From positions 454,933 to 518,932 of the forward strand of contig NZ_MKIM01000024.1 of the NCBI RefSeq assembly GCF_001939045.1: a stretch of DNA of 64,000 bases. Direction: 5' to 3'. The translations under genes were made by a program, and so were the position numbers. Shown here one piece after another: positions 1-8,651 of this stretch. The notes beneath the pieces were generated by a model, which did not search any database, was not told the origin of the DNA, and saw nothing but the letters and a program-made list of their open reading frames with translations. The DNA comes from Rhizobium oryziradicis. GTDB lineage: Bacteria > Pseudomonadota > Alphaproteobacteria > Rhizobiales > Rhizobiaceae. Each line of letters begins with the position of its first letter. Within the stretch, counting starts at the first letter, position 1.

Positions 1-2
1 TT

Positions 3-1268
3 GTGGATATGAAGGTTGGCGTCATTCCCGTGCCAATCTATATTCTGCTTTTTTTGCTGATTGTCGCCTTCACGCTCACCGGCAAGGTGCCGTCAGACCT
101 GACCATGTCGATTGCAATTTTGTCCTTTGGCGGCTTCTTTTTCATGCAGCTTGGCCGATGGTTGCCCTGGCTGGGGTTGATGGGCGGCGCGGCCATCATG
201 TGCTTTGTGGTGCCTTCTGCCATGGTGTTTTATGGAATCATTCCGCCACCCGTTGCGCAAGCCATTGATGTTTTTGTCAAAAGCTCGAACTTTCTCTATC
301 TTTACATCGCCGCCATTATCGTTGGCAGCATTTTGAGCATGGACCGGACCGTTCTGATTGCCGGCTTTTTGAAAATCTTTGTGCCTTTGGCGATCAGCTC
401 TATCACAGCCATGGTGGTTGGCACGTTGATCGGTATGGCCATGGGCATGACCTTCCAGCGCAGTCTGTTTTTCACCGTTCTGCCCATCATGGCAGGAGGC
501 TTAGGCGAAGGCGCAATCCCGCTGTCCATGGGCTATTCAGGCGTTCTATCGCAGCCGCAAACCGAGATCTTTGCGCAAATCATCCCGGTGGTCATGCTGG
601 GCAGTTTTACAGCCGTGGTCGTCTGTGGCCTTCTCAATGTTCTGGGCAAGCGCTATCCCACCCTTACCGGCGAAGGTCGCTTGCAGGCAGGGTTGCTGAA
701 TGTGGATATCAACCGCAAAACGGCGGCACCTGAACCAATTGATCGAGCCATGATCGCAACGGCTGGCGTGACCATTGTCAGTTTTTATCTGGTGGGTGTT
801 TTGGCCCAGAGGCTGTTTGATTTCCCCGCCCCCATCACCATGCTGTTTTTGATTGTTGCGGCAAAGCTGGCGCAACTGATTTCGCCAAGCCTTGAAGATG
901 GTGGTCGCGAGGTCTATGCCTTCTTCTCGCGCATCGTCACATGGCCCCTGCTGTTTGCCATGGGCATTTCCTACACGCCATGGCAGTCCTTTGTCAGCGC
1001 CTTTACGCTCCAAACCGTGGTCACTGTGGTCGCCACCGTATTGACGCTGATTGGAACAGGCTTTGTGACGGCCCGGCTCGTCAAAATGTTTCCCATCGAT
1101 GTAGCCGTGGTGGTTGGCTGTCACAGCGGCCAGGGCGGAACCGGCGATATTGCCATTCTCACCGCTGCAAATCGCATGAGCCTGATGCCATTTTCGCAGA
1201 TTGCCACCCGCATTGGCGGCGCTATCACCGTCACTTGCGCCATTCTGGCGTTCCAGCATCTCGTATAG
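3..1268 (+). CDS. 2-hydroxycarboxylate transporter family protein (citrate/malate type)
   Basis: This is an inner-membrane secondary transporter of about 421 residues, close to the usual 430-450 of the 2-hydroxycarboxylate (CitS/MleP/CimH) family. The sequence is almost entirely hydrophobic segments. It contains the two glycine-rich reentrant-loop motifs expected for the family: GGLGEGAIPLS near residue 165 and GQGGTGDIAIL near residue 380. The likely substrates are citrate, malate or a related hydroxy acid; which one cannot be told. The frame is open to the window edge with a GTG at base 3 and ATG at base 9, so the true start may lie upstream and the N-terminus should be treated as possibly incomplete. 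No partner gene is visible on this side. Confidence 0.85.
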   Translation: MDMKVGVIPVPIYILLFLLIVAFTLTGKVPSDLTMSIAILSFGGFFFMQLGRWLPWLGLMGGAAIMCFVVPSAMVFYGIIPPPVAQAIDVFVKSSNFLYLYIAAIIVGSILSMDRTVLIAGFLKIFVPLAISSITAMVVGTLIGMAMGMTFQRSLFFTVLPIMAGGLGEGAIPLSMGYSGVLSQPQTEIFAQIIPVVMLGSFTAVVVCGLLNVLGKRYPTLTGEGRLQAGLLNVDINRKTAAPEPIDRAMIATAGVTIVSFYLVGVLAQRLFDFPAPITMLFLIVAAKLAQLISPSLEDGGREVYAFFSRIVTWPLLFAMGISYTPWQSFVSAFTLQTVVTVVATVLTLIGTGFVTARLVKMFPIDVAVVVGCHSGQGGTGDIAILTAANRMSLMPFSQIATRIGGAITVTCAILAFQHLV

Positions 1269-1369
1269 AGTCTGTCTGGTTCAAACTGAACCTACCACGC
1301 TCTAAATGTCTTTGTTTTCGTTTGTCTTTTCGGGAAAACCGGATTCCACTTTTCCCTGACAAACTCTAA
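1268..1369. repeat. Intergenic repeat family B, copy 1 (RIME-like)
   Basis: This block of about 100 bp begins GAGTCTGTC and ends with the string TTTTCCCTGACAAACTCT. It recurs almost unchanged at 53254-53354 and in divergent form at 60372-60454. All copies are intergenic and abut gene ends. It resembles the intergenic mosaic elements described in rhizobia; that family name is from memory. Confidence 0.75.
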
Positions 1370-1376
1370 AGCCAAA

Positions 1377-1413
1377 AAAGAAGCGGCGGGATGATCCATC
1401 CCGCCGCTTCTTT
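1377..1413 (-). terminator. Rho-independent terminator of the Tlde1 gene
   Basis: A perfect stem of 17 bp (AAAGAAGCGGCGGGATG against its complement) with a three-base loop is followed on the minus strand by a T run. It lies 9 bp past the stop codon of the minus-strand gene. Confidence 0.85.
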
Positions 1414-1421
1414 CGTTGGTC

Positions 1422-2696
1422 CTATAGCTTGGCCATATATTTTGGCAGTTCCGACACACTTGGCACCACGATCAATGTCTTGATATCGCCGCGCTTGTAA
1501 GCGCTGAGGAACTTCGGATACTGTTCAAACACCACACAACCACTGGAATCACCGCGAACACGCAGCATGAAGGTGTGGGTCAAAAATCCGTCGCGGCCAT
1601 ACATGTTATTGCCGCCCACTGGCGTCATCCGCAGGGCTTGCACCCCGTGAAAGAGGCTTTCACGCATGGTCAACCGATAGATATTCGGCGGCGTCACGCC
1701 ACGATTTTTGATGTGCGCCGAGCGGGGATTGTCGCGGTTTTCACCACGGCCAGAGTGGGCGCGCAGCTTTTCACCATTGGGCATATACACAGTCGCTGAC
1801 GAAATATCATAAACCGCAACTCCGCTGCCACGACCGGGCAGCGACGCACGCCGACCAAAAATCGATGGGCTATCATCGCCATCCATCGTATCTTCCGAGC
1901 GGGCATAGGCCAACAGCGTCTTGGGTGCCGTGCGTTCCGGGGCTGGCTTCAGCGGAATGGTTTTGGTCGCAGGCGTATCCCCCGCCACACTGCGCTCATC
2001 CGCCAGAACTTTCACAAACGGATCTTCGCGCGGGCGCATGATCGGTGACGGACCGGAGCTTGGCAACATTGCCACCTGAACGGAAGGACGCGGCACCTCT
2101 GCCGTCATCAGCGGGGCTGGTGTTTGCAATTGCGCAGGCAGCGCCTGAGCCAATTTCAGCGGAGCTGCATTTTTCAAAATCGCGTCTGCCAACTGCTTGG
2201 GCGGCATTTCCGGCGTTGCAGATTTGGCGGCGGCCAATGCAATCTGCGCTCCGGTGTCGCTGTTCCAGCGCTCAGCCAAAGCCCGTTCGGCAATGGACAC
2301 CGCCAAAGCCTGCTCCAAAATGGCGCGACCCGTCGAATCGAGTGGCCGTGATTGTGGCATTGTCAGCGCCATATCTTGACGCTTGCTGGCTTGATCATGC
2401 CATTTCGGAACAACACGATTTTGCAGAGCCAGGCGGTCATGCTCGGGCAAAGCAGGGGGCTTGGGCAGCATCAGACTTGCGCGGAAATCCGACGCCATGT
2501 CACGTTCATAATTGCCAATCTTGGCAACCGACGACGCACCAATGCCGTGCAGAGCGCCAAATGTGATGGCCACGCAAAGGCTGGCCGCCAAGCCGCCGCC
2601 AACCAGAGCAGCACCTGACATGAGCCGGGGGATCATATTGGAAACGCCACGCCGGGCACGATAAGAACCCGGAAAAAAATCCATCGCCAACGCCAT
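1422..2696 (-). CDS. Membrane-anchored Tlde1 (DUF2778) domain protein, L,D-transpeptidase-like
   Basis: This is a protein of 424 residues. Residues about 20-50 form a single hydrophobic anchor. Residues 60-290 are a Pro/Ala/Lys-rich linker of low complexity. The last 130 residues match the Tlde1 domain, with the catalytic pattern HTFML followed by SSGCVVF (His and Cys of an L,D-transpeptidase fold). The domain should face the periplasm and act on peptidoglycan stem peptides. In Salmonella, Tlde1 is a type VI secretion effector; rhizobial proteins with this domain are chromosomal and their role is not established. No secretion or immunity gene lies next to it. Start may be the ATG at 2696 or 2684. 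Confidence 0.75.
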   Translation of the reverse strand: MALAMDFFPGSYRARRGVSNMIPRLMSGAALVGGGLAASLCVAITFGALHGIGASSVAKIGNYERDMASDFRASLMLPKPPALPEHDRLALQNRVVPKWHDQASKRQDMALTMPQSRPLDSTGRAILEQALAVSIAERALAERWNSDTGAQIALAAAKSATPEMPPKQLADAILKNAAPLKLAQALPAQLQTPAPLMTAEVPRPSVQVAMLPSSGPSPIMRPREDPFVKVLADERSVAGDTPATKTIPLKPAPERTAPKTLLAYARSEDTMDGDDSPSIFGRRASLPGRGSGVAVYDISSATVYMPNGEKLRAHSGRGENRDNPRSAHIKNRGVTPPNIYRLTMRESLFHGVQALRMTPVGGNNMYGRDGFLTHTFMLRVRGDSSGCVVFEQYPKFLSAYKRGDIKTLIVVPSVSELPKYMAKL

Positions 2697-2930
2697 ACTC
2701 GCAACTCATTACACTCACAGCCCGACAGAGGACCGGCGGCTCACATGCCACACCCTTACTCAATACGAACACACAACCGTCGGCCTCAGCGGCAAACGCG
2801 ATACATGCACTTGAGATAAAGGATGAAGAAACTTGGTAACTAAAGTGTTTACAAACCCGTTCATTCTGTCTTGGCCGCCAGCGATAGGCGTGAAAACGAG
2901 CTGAATTTTGACGATTTGTGTTGAAAAAAC

Positions 2931-2956
2931 AAAAGGGCGGCCAAAGCCACCCTTTT
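2931..2956 (-). terminator. Terminator after the PilZ-like gene
   Basis: The hairpin AAAGGGCGG/CCACCCTTT (one G-T pair) is followed on the minus strand by TTTTGTTTTTTC. It lies just past the stop of the PilZ-like gene. Confidence 0.7.
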
Positions 2957-2983
2957 ACGATCACATTTTATATCGCGAAATAT

Positions 2984-3421
2984 TTACCAGGATCGAACAT
3001 CCATAACCCGGTCTTTATGGGCTGGATGGGTACTGAAAATGAAAATCCTATCCAGCTCCTTTTGCGTCAAAAGCCGCAAAAACCGAACCTCGGCGGTGTT
3101 GTTTGCGAAGGTTTTCATCAACAGACTACCAACCTTGGTAATCCGCGCATCGGGAATATCCAGATAAAACTGCTGCGGCAGATTGAACTGGGTGAGCAGC
3201 GAAATCACCGCGCCGCTGAGTGAAATACGCACAACGTCACATCGGCGCGACGCCACATGTGTCATGCCTTTTTCTGTAAATTCGATCCGCCCGGAATTCG
3301 TCGTATCTTCCATGCGGAACCGGTTTTCCCGATCGTACATGAACGATTCTTCGCGCCGAAGATAGTTTGCCCCACCGCCCACTACAGCCATTGTACACAC
3401 CCCAACCAAGTCTAAAAACAT
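2984..3421 (-). CDS. PilZ-like domain protein (small, possible c-di-GMP sensor)
   Basis: This small soluble protein of 145 residues or fewer has a PilZ-like core: the stretch RRCDVVRISLSGA resembles the second PilZ motif (D/N-x-S-x-x-G), and the protein is otherwise beta-rich. The first PilZ arginine motif (RxxxR) is degenerate; only RRCDV and REN..R are candidates, so cyclic-di-GMP binding is uncertain. The N-terminus is ambiguous: ATG at 3421 gives MFLDLVGV, while an internal ATG near 3341 (MYDREN) gives a more typical PilZ start. It stands alone between two terminated units. Rhizobial genomes carry many such single-domain PilZ proteins. Confidence 0.6.
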   Translation of the reverse strand: MFLDLVGVCTMAVVGGGANYLRREESFMYDRENRFRMEDTTNSGRIEFTEKGMTHVASRRCDVVRISLSGAVISLLTQFNLPQQFYLDIPDARITKVGSLLMKTFANNTAEVRFLRLLTQKELDRIFIFSTHPAHKDRVMDVRSW

Positions 3422-3531
3422 GACCTTACGCTAGAAGAGTGAGCTTAACAGAAAATGAGCGCAGAACCCACCATTATTCGGGGGGAGGTTTTGTTTATTT
3501 GTTTGGTTAAAACTCCAATAACATCAACAGT

Positions 3532-4620
3532 TCATCGTTTGTAACTTTGGCCAGCGGCATCAAACAGGTGGAGCTTGTCGGGTTTTGCGGCAAACCGCAA
3601 TCTGTCGCCTTTGGTGATGGTCGCAATTCCCGGCAGCTTGACAACAACCGGCTGACCTTCCACCGGACCATCCACGTAGAGCATTGTTACTTCACCCAAG
3701 GCCTCGACCAGAGATACCGTGCCCTCGAACAAGGAAGGGCCGTCTGTGGCGATAAACAGATCCTCAGGCCGTACACCAAAGCTGCCCGCCTTACCCGCTT
3801 CTGCGGCGTCTGTGGCAATGGGAATGGAGACAATCGATTTGTCGCGAAGGGCGATGCGTGTGTTGGCACCACCTTCCAAAATGGTCACCGGCAGAATGTT
3901 CATGGCAGGCGAGCCAATAAACTGCGCAACAAACAGATTGGCCGGCCGCTCGTACAGTTCCAGCGGCGCACCAACCTGTTCAATCCGTCCCGCCGATAGC
4001 ACCACAATGCGATCAGCCAGCGTCATGGCCTCGACCTGATCATGCGTGACATAGATCATTGTGGTATCGGCCATCTGCTCGCTGAGCTTGGCGATTTCAA
4101 TGCGGGTGGCAACGCGCAGTGCCGCATCCAGATTGGACAAAGGCTCATCGAACAAAAACACCTTTGGGTCGCGGCAAATGGCGCGGCCAATGGCCACGCG
4201 CTGGCGCTGGCCGCCAGAAAGTGCCTTGGGCAGGCGATCGAGATAGGTCTCTAACTGGAGGATGCTGGCGGCGGACCGCACACGCCTGTCAATCTCCGTC
4301 TTGCTTTCTCCCGCTATCCGCATGCCAAAGGCCATGTTGTCATAGACGCTCATATGGGGATAGAGCGCATAGGATTGGAAGACCATGGCAATGCCGCGCT
4401 TGGACGGCGGCACCTGATTGACGAGTTGGCCGTCAATCATCATCTCGCCGCTGGTAATATCTTCCAGGCCTGCAATCATTCTCAGCAAGGTGGATTTGCC
4501 GCAGCCCGACGGGCCAACGAACACCACGAACTCACCTTTCGTGATCTCAAGGTTGATGCCATGCAGCACCTTGACCTCGCCATAGGCCTTGCGGATATCT
4601 TTCAGAACCAGACTTGCCAT
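3532..4620 (-). CDS. aglK: Alpha-glucoside ABC transporter ATP-binding protein
   Basis: This is the ATPase of the alpha-glucoside importer, 362 residues, of the MalK/UgpC type. Visible motifs are Walker A GPSGCGKST (about residue 37), signature LSGGQRQRVAIGRA (135), Walker B VFLFDEPLSNLD (155) and the H-loop THDQ (190). The C-terminal 120 residues form the MalK-type TOBE/regulatory domain. It is the last gene of aglEFGAK and lies 24 bp after aglA. Its position after an alpha-glucosidase gene and the aglR-aglEFGAK order match the Sinorhizobium meliloti locus. Confidence 0.93.
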   Translation of the reverse strand: MASLVLKDIRKAYGEVKVLHGINLEITKGEFVVFVGPSGCGKSTLLRMIAGLEDITSGEMMIDGQLVNQVPPSKRGIAMVFQSYALYPHMSVYDNMAFGMRIAGESKTEIDRRVRSAASILQLETYLDRLPKALSGGQRQRVAIGRAICRDPKVFLFDEPLSNLDAALRVATRIEIAKLSEQMADTTMIYVTHDQVEAMTLADRIVVLSAGRIEQVGAPLELYERPANLFVAQFIGSPAMNILPVTILEGGANTRIALRDKSIVSIPIATDAAEAGKAGSFGVRPEDLFIATDGPSLFEGTVSLVEALGEVTMLYVDGPVEGQPVVVKLPGIATITKGDRLRFAAKPDKLHLFDAAGQSYKR

Positions 4621-4643
4621 GATCCTCCCCCTTCTTCTGTTGT

Positions 4644-6305
4644 TTATTCTTGGCTCAGTATCGCAAAATAGGCACCCCAGCCCGGCAGGCTGACTTTGCC
4701 ATCAACCACCTCGCTTGCGAACCCATGCCCCTCCAACGTCTGCCAGTTGGCCGCAGGCAGCGGCAATTCAGCAGCATCGGGGGAGAGATTAAAGGCGCAC
4801 AACACTGTCTGTTGATCCAATGAGCGGGTGTATACCAGACCGGTTTCCGTCACCGTCTCAAAAGCAATCTCACCCTTGATCAGAGCTGGCAGTTCTTTTC
4901 TGAAATGCAGGAAGCGGCGATAATGCTCAAACACGCTATCACTCTTGTGTTCCTGGGTGGAAACCGCGTTCAGCGTATGCTCCAGTGGAATCGGCAGCCA
5001 CGGCTTGTCACCAGAGCTAAAGCCAGCGTGATGGGCAAGCGAATCCCACACCATCGGCGTGCGGCATCCATCACGGCCCTTGAACTCCGGCCAGAACTGA
5101 ATACCGTAAGGATCCTGCAGATCTTCATAGGCAATATCGGCTTCGGTCAGGCCCAGCTCTTCCCCTTGATAGATGCAGACTGACCCGCGCTGGGTGAGAA
5201 GAATGGAGGCCATCTGCTTGGCAAAGCCAATCCGATCGGTAACATCAGCGCCCCAGCGGGTAACATGACGCACCACATCATGATTGGAAAACGCCCAGCA
5301 CGCCCAACCTTCAGGAGCCGCCTGCTGAAACGCCTTTTGGGTATTGGCCACCAGCGCCGGTGTTAAAGGATCGGGTGCGAGAAACTCAAAGGCATAGCAC
5401 ATCTGCATCTTGTCATTGCCAGAGGTGTATTGACCAACGATCTCCAGACCATATTGGCCATCACCCACTTCGCCCACCGCAGCAATGGCTGGAAACTCTT
5501 CCAACACGGCCCGGAAACGCTTGAGAAACTCGAGGTTTTCCGGCTGGTTCTTATCAAAGAGGTGATCCTGGAAATTATAGGGATTCACGGCAGGTGCCGT
5601 TGCCGCATTGCGCCGCTCTGGTGCCAACGGCGGGTTTTCGCGAAACAGCCGGTCGTGGAAATAGAAGTTGATGGTATCCAGACGGAAACCATCAACACCC
5701 CGCTTGAGCCAGAAGCGCACAGCCTCCAGCACGGCATCCTGCACCTGCGGATTGTGCATATTCAAATCCGGCTGCGAGGTGAGGAAGTTGTGCATGTAAT
5801 ATTGCATGCGTGTGGCATCCCACTGCCAACCGGAGCCGCCGAAAATCGACAGCCAGTTGGTGGGCGGCGTGCCATCGGGCTTGGGATCGTGCCAGACATA
5901 CCAATCCGATTTGGCGTTGAAACGGCTGGAACGGCTCTCGATAAACCACGGATGCTGATCGGAGGTGTGAGAAATCACCAGATCGATCATCACCTTGATG
6001 CCCAGGCGGTGGGCCTCGGCAATCAGCGCATCAAAATCATAGAGCGAGCCGAACATCGGATCGACATCGGTGTAATTGGACACATCATAGCCGAAATCCT
6101 TCATCGGCGATGTGAAGAAAGGCGAAATCCAGATGGCATCGGCACCCAGCGTTGCCACATGCGACAGACGCGCCGTGATGCCCTTCAGATCGCCAATCCC
6201 GTCGCCGTTCGAATCCTGAAACGAGCGCGGGTAAATCTGATAAATCACAGCTCCACGCCACCAATCTTTTTCAGCGGCAGAAACCGGGGAGAAATGTGCA
6301 TTCAT
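4644..6305 (-). CDS. aglA: Alpha-glucosidase, GH13 family
   Basis: This cytoplasmic alpha-glucosidase of 553 residues hydrolyses sucrose, maltose, trehalose-type glucosides taken up by AglEFGK. GH13 landmarks are YQIYPRSFQDSNGDGIGDL at residues 22-40, DLVISHTS near 105, the nucleophile region GVDGFRLD near 200, the acid/base glutamate in AAVGEVGDG near 270 and FSNHDVVRH near 335. The ATG at 6305 is preceded by AGGATGAT at a good distance; an upstream in-frame TTG at 6311 is less likely. It lies inside the transport operon between the permease and ATPase genes. Confidence 0.93.
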   Translation of the reverse strand: MNAHFSPVSAAEKDWWRGAVIYQIYPRSFQDSNGDGIGDLKGITARLSHVATLGADAIWISPFFTSPMKDFGYDVSNYTDVDPMFGSLYDFDALIAEAHRLGIKVMIDLVISHTSDQHPWFIESRSSRFNAKSDWYVWHDPKPDGTPPTNWLSIFGGSGWQWDATRMQYYMHNFLTSQPDLNMHNPQVQDAVLEAVRFWLKRGVDGFRLDTINFYFHDRLFRENPPLAPERRNAATAPAVNPYNFQDHLFDKNQPENLEFLKRFRAVLEEFPAIAAVGEVGDGQYGLEIVGQYTSGNDKMQMCYAFEFLAPDPLTPALVANTQKAFQQAAPEGWACWAFSNHDVVRHVTRWGADVTDRIGFAKQMASILLTQRGSVCIYQGEELGLTEADIAYEDLQDPYGIQFWPEFKGRDGCRTPMVWDSLAHHAGFSSGDKPWLPIPLEHTLNAVSTQEHKSDSVFEHYRRFLHFRKELPALIKGEIAFETVTETGLVYTRSLDQQTVLCAFNLSPDAAELPLPAANWQTLEGHGFASEVVDGKVSLPGWGAYFAILSQE

Positions 6306-6394
6306 AAACAATCATCCTGTTAGAAGAGACGCATTGCGCGCAAACGCGCTTCGTGGCTTTGCACCCCAAAATGCGACAAAACAAAAGATCAACA

Positions 6395-7540
6395 TCAACC
6401 ACCCTTGACGGAACCGGCCAGCAGGCCGCGCACGAGGTAGCGTTGCAAGACAAAAAACACCAAAACCGGCACGATGATGGTGATGAAGGCAGATGCCGTG
6501 AGAATTTCCCAATTTCCGCCGCGCGAGCCCAAAAGATTGACAAGGCGGCCGGTCAAAACCAGCTCATCATTGCCGGTGCCTAGGAAAACCATGGCAACCA
6601 GCAAATCGTTCCATGTCCACAAAAACTGGAAGATCGAAAAGGATGCCAGCGCCGGATAGGACAGCGGCAAAACGATCTTGATAAAAATCTTGAAATCGCT
6701 GGCACCATCCACCCGCGCCGATTCCATGATTTCGCGCGGAAGGCCTGCAATGTAATTGCGCAGCAGATAGATGGCGAGCGGCAGGCCAAAGCCCATATGC
6801 GCCAGCCATATGCCGAGATAAGTCTTGGATGGCACGCCGAAAAATAACCCGATGTCATTGTACATTCTGAGAAGCGGGATCAGCGACATTTGCAAGGGCA
6901 CCACCAGCAAGCCGACAATCACCGCCAGCAGCAGCGAGCGTCCCGGAAAAGGCATCCACGCCAGCGCATAGGCCGCAAAAGCCGCCACCAGAATGGGAAT
7001 AATCGTCGCCGGAATGGACACCGTCAGGGAGTTGAGAAACGATCTGCCAATGCCTTCTGCCGATAAAACCGTGCGGTAATTATCCAGCGTGAATTTTGGT
7101 GGTGTGGTGGCGGTGAAGAAAATCCGCTGGCCGCGACCGCCTTCAAACTTTGTTTCAGACGTCAGGCGAAAATCGCCATTTTCCTCAACTGTCAGCTTCT
7201 CGCCATCCTTCAAATCAGCGGTTGCGCCCGCTTTGTATTCCTCAGGCTTGAGGCTGCTCGTGCCAAAGCCCGTAACCTTGCCACCGCCGCCTTCAAGAAT
7301 ATTTCCGGTAATGACAAAAAGATTACCATCTTGCTTTTGAGCGTCTGCCCCAGGTGCACGATACATGGAATTCTGGCTGGAGCTGGACAGCGCCGTCCAC
7401 CAGCCAGAGGCAACGATCTGGTTTTTGTCGCGCAGCGACGTGACGAGAATGCCAAGAGTTGGCAGGGTCCAGAGGATCACCAACAGCAGGACGGAGAGGT
7501 GAACGGCAATGTTCAGCGGCGAAAGGGCTTTGGTTCTCAT
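6395..7540 (-). CDS. aglG: Alpha-glucoside ABC transporter permease AglG
   Basis: This inner-membrane permease is 381 residues long, about 100 more than MalG. The extra length is a hydrophilic insert between the first and second membrane spans (about residues 45-150), rich in Gly, Lys and Thr, which should face the periplasm. The permease EAA loop is ESARVDGASDFKIFIKIVLP near residue 275. It starts one base after the stop codon of aglF, so the two are translationally coupled. Confidence 0.92.
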   Translation of the reverse strand: MRTKALSPLNIAVHLSVLLLVILWTLPTLGILVTSLRDKNQIVASGWWTALSSSSQNSMYRAPGADAQKQDGNLFVITGNILEGGGGKVTGFGTSSLKPEEYKAGATADLKDGEKLTVEENGDFRLTSETKFEGGRGQRIFFTATTPPKFTLDNYRTVLSAEGIGRSFLNSLTVSIPATIIPILVAAFAAYALAWMPFPGRSLLLAVIVGLLVVPLQMSLIPLLRMYNDIGLFFGVPSKTYLGIWLAHMGFGLPLAIYLLRNYIAGLPREIMESARVDGASDFKIFIKIVLPLSYPALASFSIFQFLWTWNDLLVAMVFLGTGNDELVLTGRLVNLLGSRGGNWEILTASAFITIIVPVLVFFVLQRYLVRGLLAGSVKGG

Positions 7541-7541
7541 C

Positions 7542-8552
7542 TCAGTGCCCCTTCATTTCGCGGCGCGCATTGCGGATGTTCCACACCATGATTGGCACCA
7601 CCATCAGCATGATCACCACGGCAATCACAGCACCTCGACCAAAATCACCACCGCCCCTGAACATCCAGTCAAACATCAGATTGGCCAGCACCTGGCTCTG
7701 CCATTGGCCATTGGTCATGGCCAAAACAATGTCGAACACCTTCAACACCAGAATGGTAATGGTGGTCCACACCACGGCAATCGTACCCCAAATCTGTGGC
7801 ACTTTGATCTTGATGAAAATCTGCCACGGATTGGCACCGTCAATCACCGCCGCTTCCACCGTTTCTTCGGAAATACCGCGCAAGGCTGCTGACAAAAGCA
7901 CCATGGCGAAGCCAGTCTGAATCCAGATCAGAATGACCATCAGGAAAAAATTGTTCCAAAACGGCATGGAAATCCACACATGCGGATTGCCACCGAAATA
8001 GACCACAATGGCGTTGAGCAAGCCAATCTGGGCGGTGCCCGCATCGCGATAATCATAGACGAATTTCCAGATCACCGACGCCCCGACAAAGGAAATCGCC
8101 ATGGGCATGAAGATCAGCGATTTGGCAATATTGCCCCACCAGATACGATCGGTCAGGGCTGCAATGATCAAGCCGAACAGGGTGGAAAATGTCGGCACCA
8201 CGATCAACCAAAGAATGTTATTGAAGATCGATTCGCGAAATTCGCGATCCGACAAAAGCCAGCGGTAATTATCAAGCCCGACAAACTCCACGCCATCGCG
8301 GCCATGGAAGGAATAGATAATCGAGGCAAACAGCGGATAGACGAGATAGACGCTCAGCGAGATCAGCGCTGGCCCCAGAAAAAGCCAGGGCCGCACCATG
8401 CCGGCGATGCGCATATTGCGCGAGGCCACGGCCAGATCCGGTGCATTGGCCGGAAAAATCCGATCGAGGATCAAGTTGGAGCCAAAGAAATAGACCAGCG
8501 CGCCCCCGACGCCGATCACGATTGTCACCAATGCGCTGAGCAATTGCTCCAC
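7542..8552 (-). CDS. aglF: Alpha-glucoside ABC transporter permease AglF
   Basis: This MalF-like permease of 336 residues has about seven or eight membrane spans and the EAA loop EAAVIDGANPWQIFIKIKVP near residue 240. The start is GTG at 8552, behind a strong GGAGGAGAGGG ribosome-binding site. It pairs with AglG to form the channel for alpha-glucosides. Confidence 0.92.
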   Translation of the reverse strand: MEQLLSALVTIVIGVGGALVYFFGSNLILDRIFPANAPDLAVASRNMRIAGMVRPWLFLGPALISLSVYLVYPLFASIIYSFHGRDGVEFVGLDNYRWLLSDREFRESIFNNILWLIVVPTFSTLFGLIIAALTDRIWWGNIAKSLIFMPMAISFVGASVIWKFVYDYRDAGTAQIGLLNAIVVYFGGNPHVWISMPFWNNFFLMVILIWIQTGFAMVLLSAALRGISEETVEAAVIDGANPWQIFIKIKVPQIWGTIAVVWTTITILVLKVFDIVLAMTNGQWQSQVLANLMFDWMFRGGGDFGRGAVIAVVIMLMVVPIMVWNIRNARREMKGH

Positions 8553-8611
8553 AGCCCTCTCCTCCCCGTTCGATCTTTTGCAGCCTGTTTGTTATCGTTG
8601 TGCAACAAGGA

Positions 8612-8640
8612 GAACCGCTGCATTTCAGCCGCAGCGGTTC
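8612..8640 (-). other. Intercistronic stem-loop between aglE and aglF
   Basis: A 10-bp perfect stem (GAACCGCTGC/GCAGCGGTTC) sits 12 bp past aglE in the 99-bp gap before aglF. It has no strong T run. Such hairpins after a binding-protein gene commonly protect its mRNA and keep its level above that of the permeases; that role here is inference. Confidence 0.65.
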
Positions 8641-8651
8641 CTTGCCGTGGT

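Noticed and set aside
5430-6323. A 297-codon plus-strand frame opposite aglA
   Set aside because: Mirror frame of a clear GH13 gene; no family match.
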